From assembly GCA_025175895.1 (NCBI GenBank), contig CM046000.1, forward strand, positions 95,960,753 through 96,024,752: a DNA stretch of 64,000 bases, read 5' to 3'. Below are positions 23,992 to 36,696 of this stretch, one piece after another. A program made the translations under genes and the position numbers. Position 1 is the stretch's first letter; every line of letters begins with the position of its first letter. This stretch comes from Wurfbainia villosa (lineage: Eukaryota > Streptophyta > Magnoliopsida > Zingiberales > Zingiberaceae). The notes below the pieces were generated by a model. That model did no database searches. It was not told where the DNA came from and worked only from the letters and a program-made list of their open reading frames with translations.

Positions 23992-26713
23992 ATGGCTTCA
24001 ATCGTGAATCATTGCGATACTTCGCAAGAACCCGTGCATTGATGCGAGGAAGAACTAAGAGAATGAACTGGAAAAGCAACGCTTCCAGCTTTAAAAATTT
24101 ATTGCAAGTGTGCCGCCGAGTGTGGAAGAAGAAACGCTTATTCGGAGCTCCCCCTTTGCGTGGGTTTTGGACATTCCAGATATTACCCATGTCAGACCCC
24201 TCGTTCAGAATATGTTTGATAATTGGGACTGCACGGAGAAATGTTTTATATTCCAAGACAAGAAATTACATTTCACAAAGACGGATGTCTCCCTCATCCT
24301 TGGTCTACCAGATGATGGACTCGAAGTTCCTATGAATAATGAAGTCTGGTGACAGCTATATATTCAATATTTCGTGGAAGCTGATTGCTCTAACAAGCAT
24401 CTGGAGGATTTATTGAAGACTTCCAGATCTCCAGATAATTTAGGATCTGCAAAACTTTATTGTCAGTTGTTTATTTTATATTTTTTCTCTTGTGTGTTTT
24501 TTACTACCACCAGCAGTAAGCCTAGAATAGCTATGCGATCACTTATAGATTGTGTAGAGGATTTTGATAACTTAGGCAGGTACAATTGGTGCGAAGCACT
24601 TTATACGTACATGGCTCCTCAAATGGAGTCAATTGGTATGGGAGTCACATTGCGACCAAAAGCAGACGTCGTAGGTGGATCCACCAGACCAATGCTTAAG
24701 GGTTTCGCACACTTATTGGCTGTGAGTGAATATATTTTATGTCTTCCGCAAATAGTATAGATAAATCTGTCTATTAACAACTAATCTTGTCATTCCAGGT
24801 ATGGATGTGCGAGCATTTGTGTATCCTACCTCCACACGTCCCTCATGCTTTGCCAAGAATGCTGAGATGGAGGTGGAGTTCCACAAATATAAGGGTCGTT
24901 AAGAAGATGGTAGATGGTCTCGTACCTGACAAAATAATTGTCGATCTAATTCCAGCACAGTCAGAGCTGCATTTGGTACATACCGCTTCCCCACCTAGAT
25001 TTTCTGCATCAACTCCTCAACCCGAAACTCAGGTCGACGCAAGAGGAATTACCTGTCCAGTATGCCAGGAGAATGCAGAAATTGTATCTACTCTAAGCAC
25101 CATGCTAGTTAAAGCAAGGTGTGATTTTGAAAGCACCTCCCTACTTAAGGAAGCGACCATCGAACAACAAGAAAAGACAATACAGGAGCTTCTTCAAGAG
25201 TTAGAGGAGGTCAGGAAGAGGAAGGACGAGATAAGTGAAAGGGATGATATAATTCTGAAAAGAAGCATTAATCTGAAAAGACAGGTTTAATACTAGAGCT
25301 TCAACTCAATTTACAATCCCGGGATGTAGAGGTTACAATCACGGCCTATACAAGCCACAAACCAGCAACCTTCTTACTGCATACACTAGGCGGAAGGTTT
25401 GTGTGAGGAAGAAGGCTCTTGATCTATCACCCCCTAGCCTTAGAAGCCTCCCTCCTTCATGGTTTTCAAACATCCCTAAAGAAGGAGAGTTGAAACTCTA
25501 ATTGTCCCCACCAAGGCTATTGAGTATCCTCGGTAGACCCTAATATCTCTCTGCAGAGCCAAACATTGGCGAAAGTCGAGGCCAGATAAAAAGGGAAATC
25601 AATTGCGAGGAGGGTGAACCCAAATATCGAATCTGCACACAAGTCTCCGAAAAACAACCAACACTTTCGGCAGCGTCAGCGGAGGATTTTAGAGGTGAGC
25701 ATAAGTTATCCTGTCCAGTCCTATTTTTCAGACAAAATATTTCTGAAACTCAACAGTTTTATTTTGTATACAGCAAGCTTATAAAGAATTTGTCGGTAAG
25801 ATGGATCCAAATGTCGGGGAGTCTTTATTGAAACTAAAAAAAAGAGTAAGACAATCTTATATTCTTTGTATATACCTTTCATCTTATGTTTTGGGAGTTG
25901 CTAATAACCCTTTCCTTGTGTAGTGTGTGATGCTCGGGACGATGTGGAAGAACGATGCTATCAACTTATACATGGACTCTTTCCTTACAATATTTGATTG
26001 GAATGTTTTGACACATGGGGATTGCATAAGCGCATATTTTGATCTTAGGTGAGCGATTGCAAGGTGGTGATAAGCCGTACTATAACTCAATTTTACGTGA
26101 TTTGGATTCGGTAAGTTTTGGCCCTTTTGCAAGGAATTGTAAACTTTACGGCCGGTGTTTTGTGATTTTTATACATAGGATATGTTTAATATTATATCGC
26201 CCAAGCATTCGAGCAAACTTTTTAAAACCCAGGCAATCAATCGGATACATATTTTGTCCAATAATCCAGTGATTTATCACGCCACCTACTAGTGGCCGAC
26301 TTGGAAATTTGAGTTCATCCACTCTGACTCCTTGTCATCGGGAAGGCTTACACTACTCAATTTGAAGAAACAGTAAGTATTAGATTAGATTTCAGCTAAA
26401 TAAACCGTTTGTGTATGGAGGATTCATAGCATTTATTTTGGTCCCAGGTTAAATTCTTTAAAAAGATGCACTCTTCGTATTATGATAACTGGCATCCTGG
26501 CCTGGCTGAAAAAATTTGTAATGCAAACTTTTCCGTGCGTCGAGTCCAGGGTCCCAGACAAAGCTCTTCGTAAGACATCTAATAATCTTTGTAAATACCA
26601 TATTTTATAAGCTAGCATTGGACTAATAATTTTTAATTTTTTACAGCTATGATTGCGCATTTTTTATAATACGATACATTGAGAGCCTACTATTTGGGTA
26701 CCCTAAAGATTGA
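23992..26713 (+). pseudogene. PMD-Ulp1 gene, plus-strand copy (broken)
   Basis: The PMD (plant mobile domain, aminotransferase-like family) is seen from about 24110: PFAWVLDIPDITHVRPLV, VSLILGLPDDGLEVPMNN, then CVEDFDNLGRYNWCEAL. The exon ends at 24721 (GT donor) and joins phase 0 to an exon at 24799 starting VWMCEH and continuing to a coiled coil (24799-25290). Further on, fragments of a Ulp1/C48 protease appear: MWKNDAINLYM (about 25940), HSDSLSS (about 26315), and the catalytic-cysteine segment SYDCAFFIIRYIESLLFGY (26645-26700) with stop 26711-26713. Lesions: the first exon closes after 16 codons, and a TGA at 24350-24352 interrupts the PMD. Ulp1 enzymes remove SUMO-like modifiers; PMD function is largely unknown. 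Only about 45 percent of PMD residues look alike in the minus-strand paralogue, so duplication was old. Confidence 0.75.
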
Positions 26714-26984
26714 GACAGGATATGAGGAGCTTGATTCGTGGTGGGGAATAGAATAATCTGTGACTCACAATTTTGTTTGCAATTATGACTGTGCTGTATA
26801 GTGGGATATGTTGTAAGACTATACAGAGTTTTAGATATGTAACAACACCAAGGTGCCTGCCTGTAAAAGTCATTAGTCAGCTGCAAAGGTGTTTGCAATC
26901 TGTGTAGTATCTGTACAATTATGGAATATATATACTTTGTTAAATATTTCAACCACTTCGACTTTATGATTTTGTGATGTGATT

Positions 26985-27500
26985 TCTACGTGGTGCTGGG
27001 AATTAAATTTCCAGGACCACCGTGTTCCTGGGATTAAGATTCCCAGCACCACCTTATTTCTCGGCCAGTTCGCAAATGGACGTGGTCCTGAGAATTATAT
27101 TTCCAGGACCACTGTGTTCCTGGGAGTTACATTCCCAGCACCACCGTATTCCTCGGCCAATTCGAATCATGCGAGTCTTTGAATTCACTTTCCGACTAAG
27201 CGTGTTCTGGGATTAAGATTCCCGGCACCACCTTTTCTCGGCGATTCGCGAATGGGCGTGGTGGTGCTGAATTAAATTTCGAGACGCGTTCCTGGGATTT
27301 AATTCCCAGCACCACATTTTATCTCGTCCAGTTCGATACTGTACGTGGTGCTGGGAATTCACTTACCAGCACCACGGTGTTCCTGGGGTTTAGATGCCCA
27401 GCACCACCTTATTTCTCGGCCAGGTCGCAAACGGACGTGGTCCTGGGAATTAAATTTCCAGGACCACTGTGTTCCTGGGATTTAATTCCCAGCACCACAT
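26985..27500 (+). repeat. Palindrome array, third copy
   Basis: Units of about 60 bp have hairpin arms GTGGTGCTGGGAATT or GTGGTCCTGGGAATT pairing with ATTCCCAGCACCAC or TTTCCAGGACCAC. It follows the 3' end of the plus-strand PMD-Ulp1 gene. Both stem classes occur, sometimes mixed within one hairpin. Confidence 0.85.
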
Positions 27501-27503
27501 TTT

Positions 27504-27960
27504 CAGAAATCAGGCCCCGTGCCAAGTGGCACGAGGCCGAAACTGGGAGCCAGGAGGATCACAACGAAGTTTGCTCGACGCAACAACATGTGAAGCCGTT
27601 AGGTCTTTCAGTCGATGTAAAGAATTCGGAATTTGGACTCCTGTAGGTCCATCAATGGGTTTCGGTCAAAACCCATTGATGGCCCTAGTCACCTCAACTT
27701 CGGTCCAAACCAACTCCAGTGGCTTTGGGACTTGCCCCTCTGTGTATCGTGTCCAAAATTTCTGATTTTCAAGGCAGGATTAGGTTTACACCCAATTTTC
27801 AGAAATCAGGCCCCGTGCCAACTGGCACGCGGCCGAAACTGGGAGGTAGGAGGATCAGAAGGAAGTTTCCTCGACGCAACACCATGTGAAGCCGTTAGGT
27901 CTTTCAGTCGATGTAAAGATTTCAGAATTTGGACTCATGTAGGTCCATCAATGGGTTTTG
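27504..27960 (+). repeat. Dispersed MULE repeat, copies 2 and 3
   Basis: Two tandem copies (27504-27690 and 27795-27960) of the block at 22640. They carry GTGCCAAGTGGCAC or GTGCCAACTGGCAC palindromes and the CCATCAATGGG inverted repeat. Copy 3 is cut at its palindrome by the copia insertion. Confidence 0.85.
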
Positions 27961-29838
27961 TGTAGGGAATTCTTTATGCCAAATGGCATATGCGCAACGG
28001 AAAAATTAGGATCCCTTCCAAGTGATCCATGCGAAAGCAAACTCGTATAAAATAAATTTCTCTAAACCAAGCCTATCTTATAGGAGAGGATTACCTTTGT
28101 TGCGTGCCCTTGTTAATCCCGCTTCTCCCTTTTGTTTGTTGGATCTTTAGCACGTTCAAGTGTCCGTGCCTTTATATGTATCCACACGAGCAAGCTCTTG
28201 TCTCACAAAAGAAAACTAGAGGAGCTCTCCTTTACTTCTTGCTAGAGAAGTCCCTAAAGGAGAGGAAGCTAGGGAAAAAGAGAAGGGAAGAAGAAGACTA
28301 CTCTTCTTGCTACACTCACAAAAGCCACACAACAATAAGCTCTCAAGCTCTCTCCAAGCCTCAAGCTCCCAACAACCACACCCACAATTGCTTTGGCCGG
28401 CCACTCCATGGGGTCTTTTATAGGGTTGGAAAAACCCTTTCACCTCCACACATTCAATGCAATCCATTGCATTGGGACATTTGTTTGGCCGGCCACTTAA
28501 GGAGACAAAACCATTTTGTTTCCTTCCACCTTATCTAGCTTAGGTGGATGCTTAGGTGGCATGCTTATGTGGCATGCTTATGTGGCATTCATGCATGTTG
28601 AATTAATCTTATTAATTCAATTAAGCTTATGTTATCATATTGAATTAATCTTATTAATTCAATTAAGCTTATGTTATCATATTGAATTAATCTTATTAAT
28701 TCAATTAAGCTTATGTTATCATATTGAATTAATCTTATTAAATCAATGAGGTAACATATTGAATTAATCTCATTAAATCAATTAGCTAAAATTCTCATTA
28801 AGCTTAAAGTCAAAAAACCATTTTGTACTTAAGCTTATTCCCAAATTATTCTAGTCAAACTAGAATACTCTAATTCCTCTAATTATCATGCTCTTTGTGT
28901 GTGACCCTATAGGCTCTCATAACGTTGGCAGTGGATCTAAACTCTTTTAGATACACAAGCAATGAGCGGCATCTAGCAATACATCATTGCTACCCAAGTT
29001 CTGAGATAAGTCAAGATCAGGCTAACCTTTCGTGACTACTATAATATATGACCGTGTCCTTCTATCCTTGATATCAGTTGATCAATGAGGCATAGGCCGT
29101 GTCATCCTCGATCAATCTATGTGTTTCTTGATCACAGTAAACTAACTCAAACAAATGAGCTCAATATCTCATATTGACTCATTCGAGAGCATAACCATGC
29201 GTTTTAGTAGTTCTACTCAATCAAAGGGCCCACCGATATCACTCTCGTCATATGAGAGGGATAGATCCCATCTACATCACTCACATCCCTCGCATAATTT
29301 GTTATATACCCGATGTCGCCTTTATGGTCCACCACATTACGGGTGGCGTTTGTGATACCAAAGTACATAACTCCTTTTGTAGAAGCAGTAGTGACTTGGT
29401 CGAGGACTATTCATACCAATAGTCACATGAGAAAGTTTATGACACTCATATACGATCCATGAAACTTTCTCATGGCGGAATTGATTCGGTATATATTCTC
29501 TAATATATACCCATGTGTCACTTGATATCATATATCCATGACTTGTGAGATCAAGTCATCAATTGACCTACATGCTAGTCTTTATGTATTAATATTGCCC
29601 TTGCATATTAATACTTGACTAGAACATTTAGAAAGTGTTCTCTCTGACCTCTCATAATCAATTACGCGATTGATGTGTTGTAGATAAGAACCTACTTTTC
29701 TAGGGCATTACTATATTTAATTTAGCTAGCACAAGCAAGACTTAAATATAATAACCAATCCTTTGCCTTTATAGAATATGATACAAAATGTTCCCTATTC
29801 AACCATCACATGATTGGTTCTTAGGGCTATAACTAACA
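27961..29838 (-). repeat. 3' LTR of the nested copia element
   Basis: It matches 34878-36681 with many small differences. The TATA box reads TATAAAA on the minus strand at 28417-28423. A 42-bp minisatellite lies at 28598-28730. Confidence 0.92.
28598..28770. repeat. 42-bp tandem repeat in the LTR
   Basis: Units start at 28598, 28640 and 28682 (TTGAATTAATCTTATTAATT...), then degenerate. The TTGAATTAATCTTATTAATTCAA core is a near-palindrome. The same array is in the other LTR at about 35517-35690. An ATGCTTATGTGGC tandem repeat precedes it. Confidence 0.88.
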
Positions 29839-29848
29839 ATCTCCCACT
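29839..29848 (-). other. Polypurine tract of the nested copia element
   Basis: The minus strand reads AGTGGGAGAT immediately before the 3' LTR. Confidence 0.8.
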
Positions 29849-30106
29849 AGCACTAGTACCAATCACTATGATATCTAATACCTAGTGACCTAGTGTGACC
29901 ATCATCATGCTTCCTCTGTGCCAAAGCCTTGGTGATGGATCTGCGATGTTAGCTTACATCGGTACTCTGCATATCCTCACATCTCCTCTATCGATGATCT
30001 CTCGAATGAGATGGAGCCTTGATATGTGTTTGGTCGATGTGATCGAGGGTTCCTTAGCTGTACAATAGCCCCATTGTTGTCACAATAGAGGTCTATTGGA
30101 TCTGCA

Positions 30107-33100
30107 ATGCTAGGAACTACCCCAAGTTCATCGATGAACTTACGAGCCAAAACCTCCTTTCTTGCATCGGATCGACAATATACTCGGCTTCTTGTAGAAT
30201 CGGCAAGCGTGTCTGCTTTGAACTCTTCGACTCACGGCTCCACCATTCGGGCAAAACACGTACCGATTGCGATCTATAGTCATCCTTATGCAGTTTGGAA
30301 GCTTGCATCGTAACCCTTCTGACTAGCTCCTCATTGCCTCAAATATCGGAAATATTCTTTCGTTCTTCGTAAGTATTTAAGAATATTTTTGGGCTATCCA
30401 GAGTGACTTTCACCTGGATCCGATCGTATCTACTCGTCATGCTCAAAGCATACGAGGCGTCGAGCAGTACAAAGCATGGCGTACATGATAGACCCTATGG
30501 CGGGCATAAGGGATCTTATCCATGCGATCTCTCTCCTCCTTAGAAGAGGGACATTGAGTCTTGAAAGACTCACACCATGTGATAAAGCGAAATCCTTTCT
30601 TGGAATTTTGCATAGCAAAGCGATCTAGCACTTTATCAATGTATGTACTCGACTTAGGCCAAGTAATCTTTTAGATCTATCTCTATAGATCTTGATGCCT
30701 AGAATATAGGCGGCTTCACCTAAGTCTTTCGAGAAACAATTCCCTAACCACATCTTCACGATGGAGTGAGGGAATATCATTTCCGATGAGAAGTATGTCA
30801 TCTACATACAAGACAAGAAATACAATCTGTGCTCCCACTATTTCTCTTGTAGACACAAGGTTCATCTTCATTCTTGATGAAACCAAACTCTTTGATTGCA
30901 TCATCGAATCGAAGATTCCAGCTTCGAGAGGCTTGCTTTAGTCCATAAATGGACCTTTGCAGTTTGCATACCTTTCCAGGATGCTTTGGATCTTCAAAAC
31001 CCTCAGGCTGTGTCATGTACACATCCTCGAGTAGCTTTCCATTCGAGCGATTTTGACATCCATCTGCCGGATCTCATAATCGTGGTAGGTATAGCAAGTA
31101 TGATCCGAATGGATTTAAGCATCGGTGAAAAGGTTTCATCATAGTCAATACCATTAATTTGTTTGAATCCTTTCGCCACCAATCTACCTTTATAGGTATG
31201 CTTATTACCATCCATTTCAGTCTTTACTTTAAAGACCCACTTACACCCAATGGGTTTTACCCCTTCAGGTGGATCAACCAAGGTCCATACTTGGTTAGTG
31301 TACATGGATTCCATTTCGGATCTCATGGCCTCTAGCCATTTCTCGGAATCTGGGCTCATCATAGCTTCTTGATAGGATGTAGGCTCGTCAAGATCGACAA
31401 GCAATACATCACCATTGTCATCGAGAAAAGAATATCTCTCGGGTTGACGACGGATCCTGTCGGATCTGAAGAGGTTGGTCTACTTGAGCAGTGTTTGTTC
31501 CACAACTCTTTGGGCAACAATTTCCTCATCCACAACACTTTGTGGTTCTGTTCATTTTCCATCGAAGCCTTAGTGTTATCGTCATCTTGAACTTCTTCAA
31601 GATGAATTTTACTCCCACTAGTTTTCTAGAAATAAATTCTCTTTCTAGAAGAAGCGACATTTCTGCAACAAACACCTTGCCAAGTGTGGGATTGTAAAAG
31701 TAATATCCCTTAGTTTCCTTGGGATATCCAAAATAACACTTATCGATTTGGGTCCTAGTTTATCCGAGACTTGGCGTCTTACATAAGCTTCACAACCCCA
31801 AATCTTTATAAAAGACATTTGGGACTCTTCCCGGTCCATTATCGTATATGGTGTCTTTTCTACTGATGGGACGCGATTAAGTGTGAAAGCTACTGCTCTA
31901 GAGCTAGTCCCCAAAAGGAAGTAGGTAGATCGATCCTGGCTCATCATTGATCGTACCATATCTAATATAGTACGATTTCTCCTCTAAGATACACCATTCC
32001 ATTGTGTTGTTCCATGGGGAGTGAGTTGTGATATTATCCAACACTCAGCCAGGTGATCACGAAACTCTTGACTAAGGTATTCACCACCTCGATCTGATCG
32101 AAGTAGCTTAATATGCTTACCAAGTTGGTTTTGTACTTCATTTTTGAATGCTTTGAACTTTTCAAAGGATTCTGACTTATGTCTCATCAAATATAAGTAG
32201 CCAAATCTACTCATATCATCAGTGAAAGTAATAAAGTACTTATAGCCTCCTCTGGCTTCGACATTGAAAGGCCCACATACATCAGTATGTATGAGTCCTA
32301 ACAAGTCCCGCTTCTCTCCATGTCCACTAAATGGAGTTTTAGTCATCTTTCCTAAAAGGCAAGATTCGATACCTCATATGATTCAAAATCAAATGAGTCC
32401 AATAATCCATCTTTATGGAGTTGGGATATGCGTTTTCATTTATGTGACCTAAGGCGTGATAGCGAGAGATATGTTTGGTTGAATCATTCGATTTGAACCG
32501 CTTGGTATTTACGTTATAAATTGGGTTTTCTAAATCTAGAATATAGAGACCATTCATAAGTGGTGCATTACAATAGAACATTTCATTCAAATAAATGGAA
32601 CAACATTTGTCCTTTATTATAAAAGAAAAATTTTTCTTGTCTAAACAAGATACAGAAATTATGTTCTTTGTCAATGCAGTTACATATAAGCACTCCTCTA
32701 GTTCTAAGATAAGCCCAGGCAAAGACAAAGAATAGAACTTTCTTTGCCATTGCCTACTCGTAGGTCTACTTCGCCTTTGCCATTTGTCTACTATTTCTCC
32801 CCTCGCACATTATTACAAATGTGAGATGTACATCCGTATCTAATACCCATGTAGAAGAAATAGATAGATTAACTTCTATAACGTGTATACGAGGCGTAAG
32901 TCCCACTTCTTTATTTTTACTTCCTCAAGGTAGACTTTGCAGCCCGCCCAAAGGTCCACCTCACCGCAATGGAAGCAGTCCCTTCCCAGGTACTTTACCT
33001 TTACCCTTTGAAGTGGATGAATTGGCCTTGCCTTTGGCTTGGTCTTACCCTTGCCTTTGCGCTACCTTTGCCCTTCTTGACCATTAGTACGCTTAACTTT

Positions 33101-33695
33101 CTTTTTGAGATTCGGTCATAGCTTCTTAACATGCCGAGAATCTCAGCAAAGGTTTATCAATTTCATTCATGTTATAATTCATGACGAATTGATTATAAGA
33201 ACGCGATTGCGAGGATAACATCGATTTGCCAATTCTTGGCTGGTGGAAAACCTAGTCTTTGAGGTTCTCAACGTACCCAATCATTTTGAGTACGTGAGTT
33301 CCTACAGTGTTCCTTCTTGCATCTTGCATGCAAAAAGAGCCTTAGACACTTCAAAACGCCGTGCCTAGCTTGTCCTTGATATAGTTGTTTCAAATGCTCA
33401 ACCATATCATAGGCATCCATGTTCTCATGTTGCTTCAAGCTCGAGTTCATGGTGGCAAGCATAAGACATGACACATCTAATGCGCCATCTTGATGCTTCT
33501 TATAAGCATCCTTTTCAAAGACGAGTGGCGCATGGGCGGTGTTTCAGGTAGACTGCTCTAGGACATACATTATGCGTTCTTGCTTGAGGATAATCCTCAA
33601 GTTCCTATACCGATACCAAGAAAGTTCGCTCCATTAAGCTTGTCCTTCTCAAGGACAGATCGCAAGTTGAGGGGGTGTGTCGTGTTAGATGTCAT
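30107..33695 (-). pseudogene. copia gag-pol remains of the nested element
   Basis: Read right to left. Gag starts at 33695 (MTSNTTHPLNLRSVLEKDKL), with MLATMNSSLKQHENMDAYDM near 33460. A protease-integrase linker lies at 32728-32380 (SLPGLILELEECLYVTALTK). The integrase core is at 32346-31984 (HTDVCGPFNVEARGGYKYF, LLRSDRGGEYLS). The reverse transcriptase lies at 31404-30740 (CKWVFKVKTEMDGN, KVCKLQRSIYGLKQASRSWN, catalytic YVDDILLIGN), and an RNase H remnant with EAEYI is near 30170. Numerous frameshifts and stops separate these pieces. Order and motifs are Ty1/copia. Confidence 0.88.
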
Positions 33696-34864
33696 GGTGA
33701 TCTACAACATTAAAATGCAAAGTTAAGTATCATACCTAAATCATTTAATTAGGCCTTTCATTAAATGAGGCTCCCACTAAATTCTCATAGCTACTATTTA
33801 GCTATAAATTTATATGGGATAAAGATCCACATTATAATTCGTCTTGAGTTAGCTTTGGCTAATCGCCCAAGACGTAGTATAATTAGGTAGGCAATCTTTT
33901 GCCAATTACATCTGATGTAACTCTTTAATAGCTTTGGTTAAGTTTTAGATTAGTTTAGTGTTTATTCCTAAACTACTTCAGCCGTGGCGCAGGCACAGGG
34001 CCTTCTTGGATATCGAGCAACGACCATTTCTAAGACAAAGCTGATGTTCGGAAATCACATAAAACTAATTTTAAAACTTATGTTCAAAGCTAATATATGC
34101 CTCTACTTTCTTAACTAATTAAGAAAACTTAATTAAGTCTTAACTAAGTTTGATAGCGGGACATCACGATTGTCCACTCGCACTCTTCCAAGATAAAATG
34201 CATTGCTTTGCTTTGGCAAACCCAATAACAAATGATCGAGGAAGTAGTGAGTACCAAGCTTTGGTAGGCATATCGTTTTTGACTTATTAAGAAATAAACA
34301 TGTATCATATACATATTAGCATACATCACATATAAGCTAAACTAATCATGCATCACATACAAGCTAAACTAACATGCATCACATACATATTAAACTAAGC
34401 GTGTCATGGTTATGGCCCTTATTCTACAATCTTCTCAAGCCAATGAAAAGATTGATTGGTCAACCTAGGGACAGCATCTTCTCCTAAGTGCTTCCTTTGG
34501 TTGTCTTGTGTGTTGACTTCCTCCTTGTAACCTCATCTTCCAATGGACCCTCCATCTTTGTTTTGTACATTACAAAAGGAGAAATACTCGAGTTACATTC
34601 GAGTCTAAAACTAATTTTACAACAAGAATTTTAGGAGGAAGGCACGACACGCAGGCCGTATTAAGAATTACAACACACACACATTCACAAACCTTTTGGG
34701 ACTAGGCCATAACCATGCACCATGTCATTTTAACTTTTAAAAGACATTGGATATTTTATTATGTTTGACAATTGCTAATGCAATTATCAACTCATAATAA
34801 AATTTATCCTACTTCTATATCACATATAAAATAGAGAAACCTATTTTATACGATCTTCGCAAGT

Positions 34865-34877
34865 GGCTCTGATACCA
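34865..34877 (-). other. Primer binding site of the nested copia element
   Basis: The minus strand reads TGGTATCAGAGCC directly after the 5' LTR, matching initiator tRNA-Met. Confidence 0.9.
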
Positions 34878-36681
34878 TGTAGGAAATTCTTTATGCCAAA
34901 ATGCATATGGAAAAATTAGGATCCTTCCAAGTGATCCATGCGAAAGCAAACTCGTATAAAATAAATTTCTCTAAACCAAGCCTATCTTATAGGAGAGGAT
35001 TACCTTTGTTGCGTGCCCTTGTTAATCCCGCTTCTTCCTTTTGTTTGTTGGATCTTTAGCATGTTCAAGTGTCCGTGCCTCTATATGTATCCACACGAGC
35101 AAGCTCTTGTCTCACAAAAGAAAACTAGAGGAGCTCTCCTTTACTTCTTGCTAGAGAAGTCCCTAAAGGAGAGGAAGCTAGGGAAAAGAGAAGGGAAGAA
35201 GAAGACTACTCTTCTTACACTCACAAAAGCCACACAACAATAAGCTCTCAAGCTCTCTCCAAGCCTCAAGCTCCCAACAACCACACCCACAATTGCTTTG
35301 GCCGGCCACTCCATGGGGTCTTTTATAGGGTTGGAAAAACCCTTTCACCTCCACACATTCAATGCAATCCATTGCATTGGGACATTTGTTTGGCCGGCCA
35401 CTTAAGGAGACAAAACCATTTTGTTTCCTTCCACCTTATCTAGCTTAGGTGGATGCTTAGGTGGCATGCTTATGTGGCATGCTTATGTGGCATTCTTATG
35501 TGGCATTCATGCATGTTGAATTAATCTTATTAATTCAATTAAGCTTATGTTATCATATTGAATTAATCTTATTAATTCAATTAAGCTTATGTTATCATAT
35601 TGAATTAATCTTATTAATTCAATTAAGCTTATGTTATCATATTGAATTAATCTTATTAAATCAATGAGGTAACATATTGATTTAATCTCATTAAATCAAT
35701 TAGCTAAAATTCTCATTAAGCTTAAAGTCCAAAAACCATTTTGTACTTAAGCTTATTCCCAAATTATTCTAGTCAAACTAGAATACTCTAATTCCTCTAA
35801 TTATCATGCTCTTTGTGTGTGACCCTATAGGCTCTCATAACGTTGGCAGTGGATCTAAACTCTTTTAGATACACAAGCAATGAGCGGCATCTAGCAATAC
35901 ATCATTGCTACCCAAGTTACGAGATAAGTCAAGATCCGACTAACCTTTCCGTGACTACTATAATATATGACCGTGTCCTTCTATCCTTGATATCAGATTG
36001 ATCAATGAGGCATAGACCGTGTCATCCTCGATCAATCTATGTGTTTCTTGATCCCTGAGTAAACTAACTCAAACAAATGAGCTCAATATCTCATATTGAC
36101 TCATTCGAGCATGGCCATGCGTTTTAGTAGTTCTACTCAATCAAGGGGCCCACCGATATCACTCGGCCATATGAGAGGGATAGATCCCATCTACATCACT
36201 CACATCCCTCCGCATAATTTGTTATATACCCAGTAATCGCCTTTATGGTCCACCCTGTTACGGGTGACGTTTGACGATACCAAAGTACATAACTCCTTAT
36301 GTAGGGAACCGTAGTGACTTCAGGTCTGAGGACTATTCATACCAATAGTCACATGAGAAAGTTTATGACACTCATATAACGATCCATGAAACTTTCTCAT
36401 GGCGGGACCTACATGCTAGTCTTTATGTATTAATATTGCCCTTGCATATTAATACTTGACTAGGAACATTTAGAAAGTGTTCTCTACAGCCTCTCATAAT
36501 CAATTCTGCCAATTGATGTGCTGTAGATAAGAACCTACTTTTCTAGGGCATTACTATATTTAATTTAGCTGGCACAAGCAAGACTTAAATATAATAACCA
36601 ATCCTTTGCCTTTATAGAATATGATACAAAATGTTCCCTATTCAACCATCACATGATTGGTTCTTAGGGCTATAACTAACA
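34878..36681 (-). repeat. 5' LTR of the nested copia element
   Basis: It pairs with 27961-29838. It lacks about 75 bp net relative to its partner, including a segment after CATGGCGG near 36400. The TATA box is at 35321-35327 (minus strand). Confidence 0.92.
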
Positions 36682-36696
36682 TTTTGGCCATAATCC

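Larger units (their letters stand above)
27961..36681 (-). mobile_element. Ty1/copia retrotransposon nested in the MULE (8.7 kb)
   Basis: LTRs are at 27961-29838 and 34878-36681, beginning TGTAGGGAATTC or TGTAGGAAATTC and ending ACTAACA. The primer site and polypurine tract face the minus strand, so transcription runs right to left. The target duplication TTTTG is at 27956-27960 and 36682-36686. The coding region is heavily decayed. By protein similarity it is closer to the copia element at 1-8637 than to the SIRE-like element. Confidence 0.94.
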
